A stretch of DNA of 64,000 nt. Source: Mesorhizobium muleiense (GTDB lineage: Bacteria > Pseudomonadota > Alphaproteobacteria > Rhizobiales > Rhizobiaceae). Both the position numbers and the translations under genes were made by a program. The notes below the pieces were generated by a model, which saw only the letters and a program-made list of their open reading frames with translations, was not told the origin of the DNA and searched no databases. Shown one piece after another: positions 8,301-17,646 of the stretch (positions are counted from its first letter, which is position 1; every line of letters starts with the position of its first letter). The DNA lies in the NCBI RefSeq assembly GCF_900099905.1, contig NZ_FNEE01000009.1, positions 186,001 to 250,000 on the forward strand, read 5' to 3'.

Positions 8301-9735
8301 AAACATTCAACAACAAATACTCCCGCTCCCACGGGCTGATCACTTCCATGAAGGTCTCGAATTCCGCCCGCTTGATCGCCGCATAGGTGGCGGCGAACGA
8401 CTTGCCGAGCAGCGCGCAGAGTTCCTCGTCGGCTTCGAACAGGTCGACGGCCTCGAGCAGGCTGCGCGGCAGGTCGATCTCGGCCGCGTTGGCGGTGGTG
8501 AGAACCGGCGGTTCGGCCTTGATCTTGTTGGTCATGCCGATCAGCCCGCAGGCGAGCGATGCGGCCATCGCCAGATAGGGATTGGCGTCGGAGGAGGGGA
8601 TGCGGTTCTCGACGCGTCTGGCTGCCGGGTCGGAGCGCGGGACGCGGAAGGCGGTGGTGCGGTTGTCGTAGCCCCATTTGTTGTTGACCGGCGCCGAGGC
8701 CGACTGCGTCAGCCGGCGATAGGAATTGACGTAGGGCGCAAACATCACCAGCGCGTTCGGCACATGTTTCTGCATGCCGCCGAGGAAATGGAAGAAGGCT
8801 TCGGTTTCCGAGCCGTCCTCGGCAGAAAAGACGTTCCTGCCGGTCTTCTTGTCGATGATCGATTGGTGGATATGCATGGCCGACCCGGGCTGCCCCTGGA
8901 TCGGCTTGGCCATGAAGGTGGCATAGATCTCATGCTTCAGCGCCGCCTCGCGGATGGTGCGCTTGAACATGAACACCTGGTCGGCCAGTTCGATCGGATC
9001 GCCGTGGCGCAGATTGATCTCGAGCTGGCCGGCGCCTTCCTCGTGGATCAGCGTGTCGATTTCCAGGCCCTGGCTTTCGGAGAAATGGTAGATGTCGTCG
9101 ATCAGTTCGTCGAACTCGTTGACGCCGGCAATCGAATATCCGGCGCCACCGCCGATCGCCCGTCCCGAACGCCCGACCGGCGGGGTCAGCGGGTAGTCCG
9201 GATCGGGATTCTTGCGCACCAGGTAGAACTCGATCTCGGGCGCCACCACCGGCTTCAGCCCGCGCTTGTCGTAAGCGGCAAGCACACGCTTCAGCACGTT
9301 GCGCGGCGTGAACTCGACCGAGCGGCCGTCCTGGTGGACGAGGTCGCAGATGACCGCCGCCGTCGGGTCCTCTTCCCACGGCACCACGGTCAGCGTCGAA
9401 AGGTCCGGCATCAGCTTGAGGTCGCCGTCGTCTTCCGGATAGTTGAAGCCGTTGCCGTTCTCGGGGTAGCCGCCGGAGATCGTCGTCATGAACACCGCCG
9501 AAGGCAGCGCCAGCGAGGTGTTGGAGGTGAATTTCTTCGACGGCATCATCTTGCCGCGCGCAACACCGGCCTGGTCGGGGGTAATGCATTCGATATCCTC
9601 GATGCCGCGCCACGCCAGCCAGGCGCCGACTTCCTTCCAGTTTTTCACACCACGTTGATTTTTCACGAAGGCAGGCGTGCGGATACGTCCTCCGCGGCTC
9701 GACGGACGGACTTCCTTTTTTGCAGGCGGCATCAT
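8299..9735 (-). CDS. puuA: Glutamine synthetase family protein, gamma-glutamylputrescine synthetase-like
   Basis: A 478-residue type-I glutamine-synthetase-fold ligase. Visible landmarks are the metal- and glutamate-binding stretches APEIEFYLV, HEEGAGQLEINLRHGDP, the ATP-loop-like SAMHIHQS and the NRIPSSDANPYLAMAASLA block near the C-terminus. PuuA members join glutamate to putrescine; other members of this branch act on other amines. The adjacent PuuB-like oxidase and the potFGHI importer further along support a polyamine role. The product starts MMPP. The stop codon overlaps the upstream repeat array. Confidence 0.82.
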   Translation of the reverse strand: MMPPAKKEVRPSSRGGRIRTPAFVKNQRGVKNWKEVGAWLAWRGIEDIECITPDQAGVARGKMMPSKKFTSNTSLALPSAVFMTTISGGYPENGNGFNYPEDDGDLKLMPDLSTLTVVPWEEDPTAAVICDLVHQDGRSVEFTPRNVLKRVLAAYDKRGLKPVVAPEIEFYLVRKNPDPDYPLTPPVGRSGRAIGGGAGYSIAGVNEFDELIDDIYHFSESQGLEIDTLIHEEGAGQLEINLRHGDPIELADQVFMFKRTIREAALKHEIYATFMAKPIQGQPGSAMHIHQSIIDKKTGRNVFSAEDGSETEAFFHFLGGMQKHVPNALVMFAPYVNSYRRLTQSASAPVNNKWGYDNRTTAFRVPRSDPAARRVENRIPSSDANPYLAMAASLACGLIGMTNKIKAEPPVLTTANAAEIDLPRSLLEAVDLFEADEELCALLGKSFAATYAAIKRAEFETFMEVISPWEREYLLLNV

Positions 9736-9884
9736 TCACCAGATTGGGTTGCGGATTTGGGAGTATAGCCGGGGCCGGTGATGGAAGGGAAGGGGAGCCG
9801 GCCCTGCCTTCGCCCGCCAGTTGAAAATTGCTCCAAGCAGCTTAGGTTCGACGCAAGTCCAATGACCTCGCTTGAAGACGTCGC

Positions 9885-10601
9885 ATGCGGAAAAATCATG
9901 AATTGACCACGATCGGCTTCGATGCCGATGACACGCTCTGGCAGAACGAGCAGTTCTTCCGCATCACCGAAAAGCGCTTTGCCGCGCTGCTCGCCGATCA
10001 TGCCGAGGAGGAGCACATCTCGGCAAGATTGCTGGAGGCCGAGAAGCGCAACCTCGCCGTCTATGGCTTCGGCATCAAGGGGTTTACCCTGTCGATGATC
10101 GAAACGGCGATCGAGATTACCGAGGGCCGCGCGCCGGCCTCGGTCATCGCCGAAATTCTCGCCGCGGGCCGCGAGATGCTTGGCCATCCGATCGAGGCGC
10201 TGCCTCATGCGCGCGAAACCGTCGAAAAACTGGCGGACGCCTATCGCCTGGTGCTGATCACCAAGGGCGACCTTTTCGACCAGGAACGCAAGCTGGCGCA
10301 ATCGGGCCTCGGTGACCTGTTCGATGCCGTCGAGATCGTCAGCGACAAGAGCCCCGCTACTTATATCAGCATCTTCAGCCGCCACGGCGATGGCGCCGAA
10401 AAAAGCATGATGGTCGGCAATTCGCTCAAGTCGGACGTGGTGCCGGCCATCGAGGCCGGCAGTTGGGGCATCCACGTGCCGCATGAACTGACCTGGGCGC
10501 TGGAACATGTCGAGCCGCCGGTCACCGCGCCTCGCTTCCGCCAGATAGCCGATCTCTCGGAATTGCCCCGGCTGGTCGAAAGCATCGGGAAAGCCGGCTG
10601 A
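9885..10601 (+). CDS. HAD family hydrolase
   Basis: A 238-residue haloacid-dehalogenase-type phosphohydrolase. Motif I is GFDADDTLW (nucleophile Asp13, acid/base Asp15), motif II is the LVLITKGD stretch near residue 125, motif III supplies a Lys further on, and motif IV is MVGNSLKSDVVPA near residue 180. The cap is helical, between motifs I and II, as in the DehII-like subgroup. The physiological substrate cannot be told. It is divergent from the puuA-like gene, with 149 bases between the two starts. Confidence 0.85.
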   Translation: MRKNHELTTIGFDADDTLWQNEQFFRITEKRFAALLADHAEEEHISARLLEAEKRNLAVYGFGIKGFTLSMIETAIEITEGRAPASVIAEILAAGREMLGHPIEALPHARETVEKLADAYRLVLITKGDLFDQERKLAQSGLGDLFDAVEIVSDKSPATYISIFSRHGDGAEKSMMVGNSLKSDVVPAIEAGSWGIHVPHELTWALEHVEPPVTAPRFRQIADLSELPRLVESIGKAG

Positions 10602-10804
10602 TCGCGTGTCTCCGCGTCGAACCGGACGCGCGCGGCAGGCGTATCGATGCCGGGCAGTGCGCGTCGCAATCCTTGTTGTTCGCTCCGCCAAAGAGCCGCG
10701 TTGTCGCTGACCTTCCATCGCGCGATCCCTCCACGCGCGGCCCCCCTCCATCGCGCGGCTCTTGTACAATCGATGCTGTAAAATCGTTTTCTACTTGCAA
10801 ATCA

Positions 10805-10827
10805 GTCGCAATTGCAGAATATGCGAC
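10805..10827. promoter_or_regulatory. Candidate Mur/Fur-type operator upstream of sitA
   Basis: GTCGCA, eleven bases, then TGCGAC: a 23-base interrupted palindrome of Fur-box size, about 57 bases before the sitA start codon. Its first twelve bases (GTCGCAATTGCA) recur exactly upstream of the Fur/Mur gene at 14997-15008. In rhizobia, Mur represses sitABCD through such sites when manganese is ample; the exact match to published sites was not checked. Confidence 0.5.
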
Positions 10828-10883
10828 AAGCGCGGCGTTACAGCGCCCGCGCGGCATGCGAGTAATCGCGACAGGAGATTTTG

Positions 10884-11804
10884 ATGATCGAGAGATACGG
10901 GCGATGGGTTGCCGTCGGGTTGATGGCTGCGGTTTTCGCTGCGGCAGTGGCTTCAAGCCAAGCGAAAGCGCAGGAAAAATTCAAGGCCGTGACGACCTTC
11001 ACCGTCATCGCCGACATGGCGAAGAACGTGGCGGGCGACGCAGCAATCGTGGAATCGATCACCAAGCCGGGGGCGGAGATCCACAATTACGCGCCGACGC
11101 CGGGCGACATTCAGCGGGCTCAGGGCGCAAAGCTCATTCTGTGGAACGGGCTCAACCTCGAACTCTGGTTCGAAAAATTCTTCCAGAACCTCAGCGACGT
11201 GCCCGGCGCCATCATCTCCGAGGGCGTCCAACCGATGAGCATCGCCGAGGGGCCCTATAACGGCAAACCGAATCCGCATGCCTGGATGTCGCCGACAAAC
11301 GCGCTGATCTACGTCGACAACATCCGCGACGCCTTCGTCGAGCACGATCCGGCGCATGCCGAGACCTACAAGGCCAATGCAGAAGCCTACAAGGCAAAGA
11401 TAGAGGCGGCCGTCGCGCCGATCCGCGATAAGCTTGCCTCGATCCCGCAGGACAGGCGCTGGCTGGTGTCGAGCGAAGGCGCTTTCTCCTACCTCGCACG
11501 CGATTTCGCGCTGAAGGAGCTTTATTTGTGGCCGATCAACGCTGACCAGCAAGGCACCCCGCAGCAGGTTCGCAAGGTGATCGACGCCGTCAGGGAAAAC
11601 AAGATCGTCGCCGTCTTCAGTGAAAGCACCGTGTCGGACAAGCCGGCCCGGCAGGTCGCGCGCGAGACGGGGGTCCATTACGGTGGCGTGCTCTACGTCG
11701 ATTCCCTCAGCGAGGCGGACGGCCCGGTGCCGACCTATATCGACCTGCTGCGTGTGACATCGGACACAATTCAGAAAGGCCTCGCCGCAGGGCTGTCGCA
11801 ATGA
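10884..11804 (+). CDS. sitA: Manganese/iron ABC transporter, substrate-binding protein
   Basis: Periplasmic metal-binding component of a SitABCD-type importer for Mn2+ (and possibly Fe2+). The 306-residue product has a signal peptide (hydrophobic stretch WVAVGLMAAVFAAAVASSQA with cleavage near AKAQE) and the cluster A-I binding residues: His in HNYAPTPGD, His in NPHAWMSP, Glu in SSEGAFSYLA and Asp in LYVDSLS. The ATG at 10884 follows AGGAGA at the right spacing; a TTG one codon earlier is less likely. The stop overlaps the sitB start (ATGA). A Fur/Mur-type site precedes the gene. Confidence 0.93.
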   Translation: MIERYGRWVAVGLMAAVFAAAVASSQAKAQEKFKAVTTFTVIADMAKNVAGDAAIVESITKPGAEIHNYAPTPGDIQRAQGAKLILWNGLNLELWFEKFFQNLSDVPGAIISEGVQPMSIAEGPYNGKPNPHAWMSPTNALIYVDNIRDAFVEHDPAHAETYKANAEAYKAKIEAAVAPIRDKLASIPQDRRWLVSSEGAFSYLARDFALKELYLWPINADQQGTPQQVRKVIDAVRENKIVAVFSESTVSDKPARQVARETGVHYGGVLYVDSLSEADGPVPTYIDLLRVTSDTIQKGLAAGLSQ

Positions 11805-12706
11805 ACGAAGCCGTTCCGCCTCTTGCCGCCGCGTCGCAGGATGCGGGAGGCGGACTCGCCGTGCGCGGCGCGACCGTCACCTACCGCAACGGCCTCACGG
11901 CGCTGCGCGATGCGAGCTTTGAAATTCCGACAGGCACGATCACGGCACTTGTCGGTGTCAACGGCTCGGGCAAGTCGACGCTGTTCAAAGCCATCATGGG
12001 CTTCGTGCGGCTGGCAAAGGGAGAGATTCTTGTTCTCGGACGGCCGGCCGCGGCCGCGCTGAGGAAGAACGTCGTCGCCTATGTGCCGCAGGCCGAGGAG
12101 GTCGACTGGGACTTTCCAGTACTGGTCGAGGACGTCGTCATGATGGGGCGTTACGGCCATATGGGCATGATGCGCATTCCGAAGGCTGCTGATCGCGAGG
12201 CGGTTACATCAGCGCTTGCGCGTGTCGGCATGAGCGATTTCGGCAAGCGCCAGATCGGCGAGCTTTCGGGCGGGCAGAAGAAGCGCGTCTTTCTCGCTCG
12301 GGCGCTGGCGCAGGACGGGCGCGTCATCCTGCTCGACGAGCCCTTCACCGGCGTCGATGTCAGGACCGAGGACGCTATCATCGAACTGCTGCGCGCGCTC
12401 CGGGACGAAGGCCGGGTGATGCTGGTCTCGACGCATAATCTGGGTAGCGTGCCGGAGTTCTGCGACCGTGCCGTGCTGCTCCGCAACACGGTCCTTGCCT
12501 ACGGGCCGACAGGCCAGACCTTCACGCAGGCGAACCTGGAAAAGGCTTTCGGCGGCGTCTTGCGTCATTTCGTGCTGGGCGGCGCCGGGCTGCATGAGGA
12601 CGACGACAGGCGCCGCCTTGCCGTCATCACCGACGACGAGCGGCCACTGGTCTTCTACGGAGAGAACGGAGCCATGCAGCACAAGATGCGGGAACCGGAC
12701 GAATGA
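11801..12706 (+). CDS. sitB: Manganese/iron ABC transporter, ATP-binding protein
   Basis: The ATPase that powers SitCD. The 301-residue protein has Walker A GVNGSGKST, signature LSGGQKKR, Walker B VILLDEPFTGVD and the switch His in VSTHNLG. About 50 residues follow the usual ABC core. It overlaps sitA and sitC by four bases on either side, so the four genes are translated as a coupled set. Confidence 0.94.
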   Translation: MNEAVPPLAAASQDAGGGLAVRGATVTYRNGLTALRDASFEIPTGTITALVGVNGSGKSTLFKAIMGFVRLAKGEILVLGRPAAAALRKNVVAYVPQAEEVDWDFPVLVEDVVMMGRYGHMGMMRIPKAADREAVTSALARVGMSDFGKRQIGELSGGQKKRVFLARALAQDGRVILLDEPFTGVDVRTEDAIIELLRALRDEGRVMLVSTHNLGSVPEFCDRAVLLRNTVLAYGPTGQTFTQANLEKAFGGVLRHFVLGGAGLHEDDDRRRLAVITDDERPLVFYGENGAMQHKMREPDE

Positions 12707-13560
12707 GTGTCCTGCTCGAGCCGTTCGGCTACGAATATATGCTCAATGCCATGTGGGTGTCGGCCCTGGTCGGCGGTGTCTGCGCCTTCCTGTCCTGCTA
12801 CCTGATGCTGAAAGGCTGGTCGCTGATCGGTGACGCGCTATCGCATTCGATCGTGCCGGGCGTCGCCGGCGCCTATATGCTGGGCCTTCCCTTCTCGATC
12901 GGCGCCTTCTTCTCCGGCGGGCTCGCCGCCGCGGCGATGCTCTTCCTCAACCAGCGCACCAAGCTGAAGGAAGACGCCATCATCGGCCTGATCTTCTCCT
13001 CCTTCTTCGGCCTCGGCTTGTTCATGGTGTCGCTGTCGCCGACCTCGGTGAATATCCAGACGATCGTGCTCGGCAACATCCTGGCCATCACGCCGGAAGA
13101 CACGCTTCAACTCGCCATCATAGGCTTCGTCTCGCTCGCCGTCCTGCTGGTGAAATGGAAGGATCTGATGGTGGTCTTCTTCGACGAGAGCCATGCCCGC
13201 TCGATCGGCCTCAACCCGAGCGCGCTCAAGATCATGTTCTTCATGCTGCTATCGGCCTCCACGGTCGCCGCGCTCCAGACCGTCGGCGCCTTTCTCGTCA
13301 TCTGCATGGTGGTGACGCCCGGCGCGACCGCCTATCTTCTGACGGACCGCTTTCCGCGCCTGCTGGTCATCGCGGTTGTCATCGGCGCGGTCACGAGTTT
13401 CACCGGCGCCTATGCCAGCTATTTCCTCGACGGCGCCACCGGCGGCATCATCGTCGTGTTGCAGACGCTGATCTTTCTCGCCGCCTTCTTCTTCGCTCCC
13501 AAGCATGGAATGCTGGCAGCCCGCCGCCGCGCGGCGCGGGCCTTGGAGGCCAGCCTATGA
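12703..13560 (+). CDS. sitC: Manganese/iron ABC transporter, permease
   Basis: One of two related permeases of the importer. The 285-residue product is a polytopic ABC-3-family membrane protein with about eight hydrophobic helices and the conserved GWSLIGDALSHSIVPGVAGAY stretch, shared in slightly altered form with SitD (GWSLMGDAISHAVFPGVVIAY), which shows that the two arose by duplication. Start and stop overlap the neighbouring genes (ATGA). Confidence 0.93.
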   Translation: MSVLLEPFGYEYMLNAMWVSALVGGVCAFLSCYLMLKGWSLIGDALSHSIVPGVAGAYMLGLPFSIGAFFSGGLAAAAMLFLNQRTKLKEDAIIGLIFSSFFGLGLFMVSLSPTSVNIQTIVLGNILAITPEDTLQLAIIGFVSLAVLLVKWKDLMVVFFDESHARSIGLNPSALKIMFFMLLSASTVAALQTVGAFLVICMVVTPGATAYLLTDRFPRLLVIAVVIGAVTSFTGAYASYFLDGATGGIIVVLQTLIFLAAFFFAPKHGMLAARRRAARALEASL

Positions 13561-14402
13561 GCATCCTCGATACACTGCTTGCCCCCTTCCAGTTCGGCTT
13601 CATGGTCAATGCGCTGATTGCTTCGGTCCTGGTCGCTGTGCCGACGGCGCTGCTCTCCTGCTTTCTCGTTCTCAAGGGCTGGTCGCTGATGGGCGATGCC
13701 ATCAGCCACGCCGTCTTTCCCGGCGTGGTCATCGCTTACATCCTCGGATTCCCCTATTCGATCGGCGCCTTCGCCGCCGGGATGGTCTGCGCTCTCGCCA
13801 CCGGCTTCCTCAAGGACAACAGCCGCATCAAGCAGGACACGGTCATGGGCATCGTCTTCTCCGGCATGTTCGGCTTCGGCCTGGTGCTCTACGTAAAAAT
13901 CCAGTCCGACGTGCATCTCGACCACATATTGTTTGGCGACGTTCTGGGCATCGGCCTGCGCGACATCGTCGAAACGGGGCTCATTGCTGCGATCACGGCC
14001 GGCATCATCGGCATCAAATGGCGCGACTTCCTGCTGCACGCCTTCGACCCGGCTCAGGCGCGCGCGGTCGGTCTTCGGGTCAACCTGCTCCATTACGGCC
14101 TGCTTTGCCTGATCTCGCTCACCATCGTCGGCGCGCTGAAGGCGGTCGGCATCATCATGGCCATCGCCATGCTGATCGCGCCGGGCGCCATCGCCTTCCT
14201 GCTGACAAGGCAGTTCAGCGCCATGCTGATCCTGTCGGTGGCGATTGCGGTCGCTGCATCGTTCCTAGGCGTCTATCTGTCCTTCTTCATCGACAGCGCA
14301 CCGGCGCCGACCATCGTTCTCATGCTGTCTGCCGCCTTCATTGCCGCCTTCGTCGTCACCACACTCAAGGCGGGCCGAATGGAGCTCGGCGAGGAGGGCT
14401 AA
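13557..14402 (+). CDS. sitD: Manganese/iron ABC transporter, permease
   Basis: Second permease of the SitABCD importer, 281 residues, homologous to SitC throughout (hydrophobic helices, the GWSLMGDAISHAVFPG motif, and the GALKAVGIIMAIAMLIAPGA segment). The start at 13557 is an ATG that overlaps the sitC stop; the frame is open further upstream, but only this start gives a proper N-terminus. The stop codon touches a perfect hairpin element at 14402-14450. Confidence 0.93.
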   Translation: MSILDTLLAPFQFGFMVNALIASVLVAVPTALLSCFLVLKGWSLMGDAISHAVFPGVVIAYILGFPYSIGAFAAGMVCALATGFLKDNSRIKQDTVMGIVFSGMFGFGLVLYVKIQSDVHLDHILFGDVLGIGLRDIVETGLIAAITAGIIGIKWRDFLLHAFDPAQARAVGLRVNLLHYGLLCLISLTIVGALKAVGIIMAIAMLIAPGAIAFLLTRQFSAMLILSVAIAVAASFLGVYLSFFIDSAPAPTIVLMLSAAFIAAFVVTTLKAGRMELGEEG

Positions 14403-14450
14403 TGCATGTCGCCCAAAAGTGCGCAGCGGTTTTGGGATAACGACATGCAT
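14402..14450. repeat. Palindromic intergenic element (copy 2), two-stem hairpin
   Basis: A 10-bp outer stem (ATGCATGTCG / CGACATGCAT), a 7-bp inner stem (CCCAAAA / TTTTGGG), an 11-base loop and a 4-base bulge (ATAA) on the 3' side. The same architecture with compensatory base changes recurs at 55723-55771 and 43191-43241. Lying between the converging sitD and Fur/Mur genes, it may serve as a terminator in both directions. Confidence 0.8.
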
Positions 14451-14470
14451 AGAACAAGAACAACTGGCGG

Positions 14471-14914
14471 TCATTCTCTGGTTTGACGAGAGCGACGCTG
14501 TTTCTGGATCGGCTTCACGTAGATCTCCAGTCTGTGGCTGATGATCGTGAATCCGTGCTGTCGAGCGATTTCCTCCTGGAGCCGCTCGATCTCCGCCGAC
14601 TGGAACTCGATGACATCTCCCGTCTCGATGTTGATGAGATGATCGTGATGCTCGCGGGGGACGGTTTCATATCTGGCGCGCCGATCGCCGAAGGTGTGCC
14701 GCTCCAGAATGCCCTTTTCGCGCAGAAGGCTGACGGTGCGATAGACAGTGGCGAGCGCGATCGTCGGCTCGATGGCGACAACACGGCGATGGAGTTCCAC
14801 CACATCCGGATGGTCGCTGGATTCGGATAGAACGCGCATGATGACGCGGCGCGGACCGGTGATGCGCAGTCCGAGTTCCCTGCAAAGCGCGGCGATGGTC
14901 TGTTCTGAGGACAT
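14471..14914 (-). CDS. mur: Fur family transcriptional regulator, probably the manganese-responsive Mur
   Basis: A 147-residue metal-dependent repressor with an N-terminal winged helix (LRITGPRRVIMRVL ... ALATVYRTVSLLREKGILERHTFG) and the dimerisation-domain metal site HHDHLI. In rhizobia the Fur homologue next to sitABCD responds to manganese rather than iron, so the neighbourhood supports Mur; the sequence alone cannot separate Mur from Fur. The ATG at 14914 is preferred over a TTG five codons earlier. Its upstream region carries the same 12-mer as the sitA promoter, which suggests autoregulation. Convergent with sitD. Confidence 0.85.
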   Translation of the reverse strand: MSSEQTIAALCRELGLRITGPRRVIMRVLSESSDHPDVVELHRRVVAIEPTIALATVYRTVSLLREKGILERHTFGDRRARYETVPREHHDHLINIETGDVIEFQSAEIERLQEEIARQHGFTIISHRLEIYVKPIQKQRRSRQTRE

Positions 14915-14996
14915 GTCACGATCCGCCAATATCGACAGCCATGTCGCGAAGTCGGAACATGCCTGCGGATTTGTTCGAAGGTGCTATCCCAGATGC

Positions 14997-15008
14997 GTCG
15001 CAATTGCA
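14997..15008. promoter_or_regulatory. Second copy of the sitA operator core, upstream of the Fur/Mur gene
   Basis: GTCGCAATTGCA, an exact 12-base match to 10805-10816, about 83 bases before the regulator's start codon. Two exact copies placed upstream of sitA and of its presumed regulator fit a shared Mur-binding core. Here the second palindrome arm (TGCGAC) is not conserved at the same spacing. Confidence 0.45.
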
Positions 15009-15110
15009 AAAGGACATCGGACTGGGTTCGCTGTCAGGCGGTCACACACTGACACAAGATATCCAGATCCGATCGCAAGAAAGCGAGGAAGGAGCCGGAT
15101 AGGACGCCGG

Positions 15111-15524
15111 CTAGCTGCGTCCGAGCCCGATCAAATGGTCGATCACCGGCTGCAGCCGTTCGGTCGTGATCGGCTTCACGACCACCGCATCGACGACGCT
15201 CGACAGCCCGAGGCTCTCCGGTGTGCCGCTTTTGGTCGAGAGCAGGATCACCGAGGGACGCGATCTGCCCGAGATGCGCCGCAGCGCGTCGATACGCGAC
15301 ATCAGTGCGTCGCAGTCCTTGTTGTCGGCTCCGCCATCGAGGACGACAGCTCCGGGAATGAGCGAGCGCAGCGTCGTTGCTGCCGTTTCGGGCGATTCCG
15401 AGATCGGTTTGAGCCCGGACCGTTCGACGATTTTGGACACCACCACCCGGTTGACCGGCGATTTTCCGACGACGAGCACGCGGGTGAAGTCGGTGAGCAT
15501 TTCGGGGTCCACATTCCGGCTCAT
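15111..15524 (-). CDS. Response-regulator receiver-like protein with an altered acidic pocket
   Basis: A stand-alone receiver-like domain of 137 residues. The phosphoacceptor position is kept (AVVLDGG), and the late KPI supplies the conserved Lys, but the usual Asp-Asp/Glu pair at the end of the first strand is replaced: the protein reads RVLVVGKSPVNRVVV there. That pair binds Mg2+, so phosphorylation may be weak or absent. No output domain follows. An ATG at 15524 is used; a GTG at 15578 would add 18 residues. Confidence 0.7.
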   Translation of the reverse strand: MSRNVDPEMLTDFTRVLVVGKSPVNRVVVSKIVERSGLKPISESPETAATTLRSLIPGAVVLDGGADNKDCDALMSRIDALRRISGRSRPSVILLSTKSGTPESLGLSSVVDAVVVKPITTERLQPVIDHLIGLGRS

Positions 15525-15739
15525 CAAACTCAACTGGTTTACAGTGCGATTCAAGGGGCGCATGAGCAGGGCGGGCACTCGCTGGTTTCAATGCAGGGTT
15601 GTACCTTGGGAACAATTGCCGTGAGATCGCTGCCTATGTCAAGCTGAAATGACCGGCGTCGAGAACATCGCAAGAAAGGGTTATAATTTAAAGCAAGTTC
15701 TTTTCTTGCCGTGCATGCAAACTGGTTGTGCAAGTGCAA

Positions 15740-15769
15740 ATCACCTGCGCAGAGAACTGCGCAGGTGAT
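15740..15769. terminator. Perfect 13-bp stem-loop between the receiver-like gene region and the small gene
   Basis: ATCACCTGCGCAG, loop AGAA, then CTGCGCAGGTGAT: a perfect 13-bp stem with a tetraloop. It lies 35 bases past the stop of the small minus-strand gene. There is only a weak T-run (GATTTGC), so it is a terminator or mRNA-end stabiliser rather than a textbook intrinsic terminator. Confidence 0.55.
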
Positions 15770-15804
15770 GCCGGATCCGCCAGCAGGATTTCGTCGGATT
15801 TCGA

Positions 15805-16047
15805 TCAGCCGACGCTCCGCTGCGTGACGATGACCGGGATCAGCAGGTCGCCCCAGTTGCCGTCGCCGCCATGGTGTCGTGCCGAGCGCACCAGTTCTAC
15901 TGACACACCGGCCTCGACCGCCTTCATCACCGACTGGTTGAGCCTGTGCAGGTCGTTGGCCAGCATGCGGATGGTCGCCTGCTGGTCGACGGTCATCGTG
16001 GTGGCCTGTTCTTCGGCCCGTTCCTTGACGCGGCTTATCGATGCCAT
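15805..16047 (-). CDS. Small conserved protein, function unknown
   Basis: An 80-residue protein, helical and charged in its first 50 residues (MASISRVKERAEEQATTMTV ... LANDLHRLNQSVMKAVEAG) with a short hydrophobic C-terminal strand (WGDLLIPVIVTQRSVG). It has a strong ribosome-binding site (AAGGAGA), so it is very probably translated. It lies 64 bases downstream of aceA on the opposite... same minus strand order (after aceA comes this gene), so it may be co-transcribed with aceA. I do not recognise a characterised family. Confidence 0.7.
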   Translation of the reverse strand: MASISRVKERAEEQATTMTVDQQATIRMLANDLHRLNQSVMKAVEAGVSVELVRSARHHGGDGNWGDLLIPVIVTQRSVG

Positions 16048-16111
16048 TGGTCTTCTCCTTGCGTATTTTTTACCCTTTTTGGGGCGTTGCCTCTATTTTG
16101 TTGCGTTCGTG

Positions 16112-17401
<1,290 letters not shown>

Positions 17402-17470
17402 TGGTCGCTCCGACAGATCGCTGTTGGGATAGAAACGCCGCCTCATGAAAAATTCTGCGCCGTTTTGGTA

Positions 17471-17484
17471 TGACAGCATTTACA
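17471..17484 (-). promoter_or_regulatory. Operator-like motif, copy 1 (aceA side)
   Basis: On the minus strand TGTAAATGCTGTCA, 70 bases upstream of the aceA start. Two more copies in the opposite orientation are at 17568-17580 and 17622-17635. Probable binding site of the divergent ScfR-type regulator. Confidence 0.55.
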
Positions 17485-17567
17485 TTTTGGCGCGGGCCAT
17501 GCGAGGAAAACCAGAGGATTGGCTGGAAAATAAGGGAAAACCTGTGTTGCGTTTGACAGCCAGGCGC

Positions 17568-17580
17568 TGTAAATCTGTCA
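17568..17580 (+). promoter_or_regulatory. Operator-like motif, copy 2
   Basis: TGTAAATCTGTCA, the same motif with one base fewer between TGTAAAT and CTGTCA. It lies in the middle of the divergent region, 67 bases before the regulator's likely start codon. Confidence 0.5.
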
Positions 17581-17621
17581 TGATTGTAAAAGGCCGGCAT
17601 GGCAGCGCCGCGCGGGAGTCA

Positions 17622-17635
17622 TGTAAATTCTGTCA
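17622..17635 (+). promoter_or_regulatory. Operator-like motif, copy 3 (regulator side)
   Basis: TGTAAATTCTGTCA, ending where the AAGGAC ribosome-binding site of the regulator begins. Binding here would block the regulator's own expression, which fits autoregulation. Its position also argues that the coding region starts downstream, at the GTG at 17647. Confidence 0.55.
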
Positions 17636-17646
17636 AGGACAGCCGA

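Noticed and set aside
10720..10765. Short GC-rich direct repeat (TCCATCGCGCG twice)
   Set aside because: Two imperfect copies only, in sequence of skewed composition; not convincing as a functional element.
17599..17646. Upstream ATG start for the ScfR-type regulator
   Set aside because: No ribosome-binding site, and the extra 16 codons run through an operator-like motif; the GTG at 17647 has AAGGAC.
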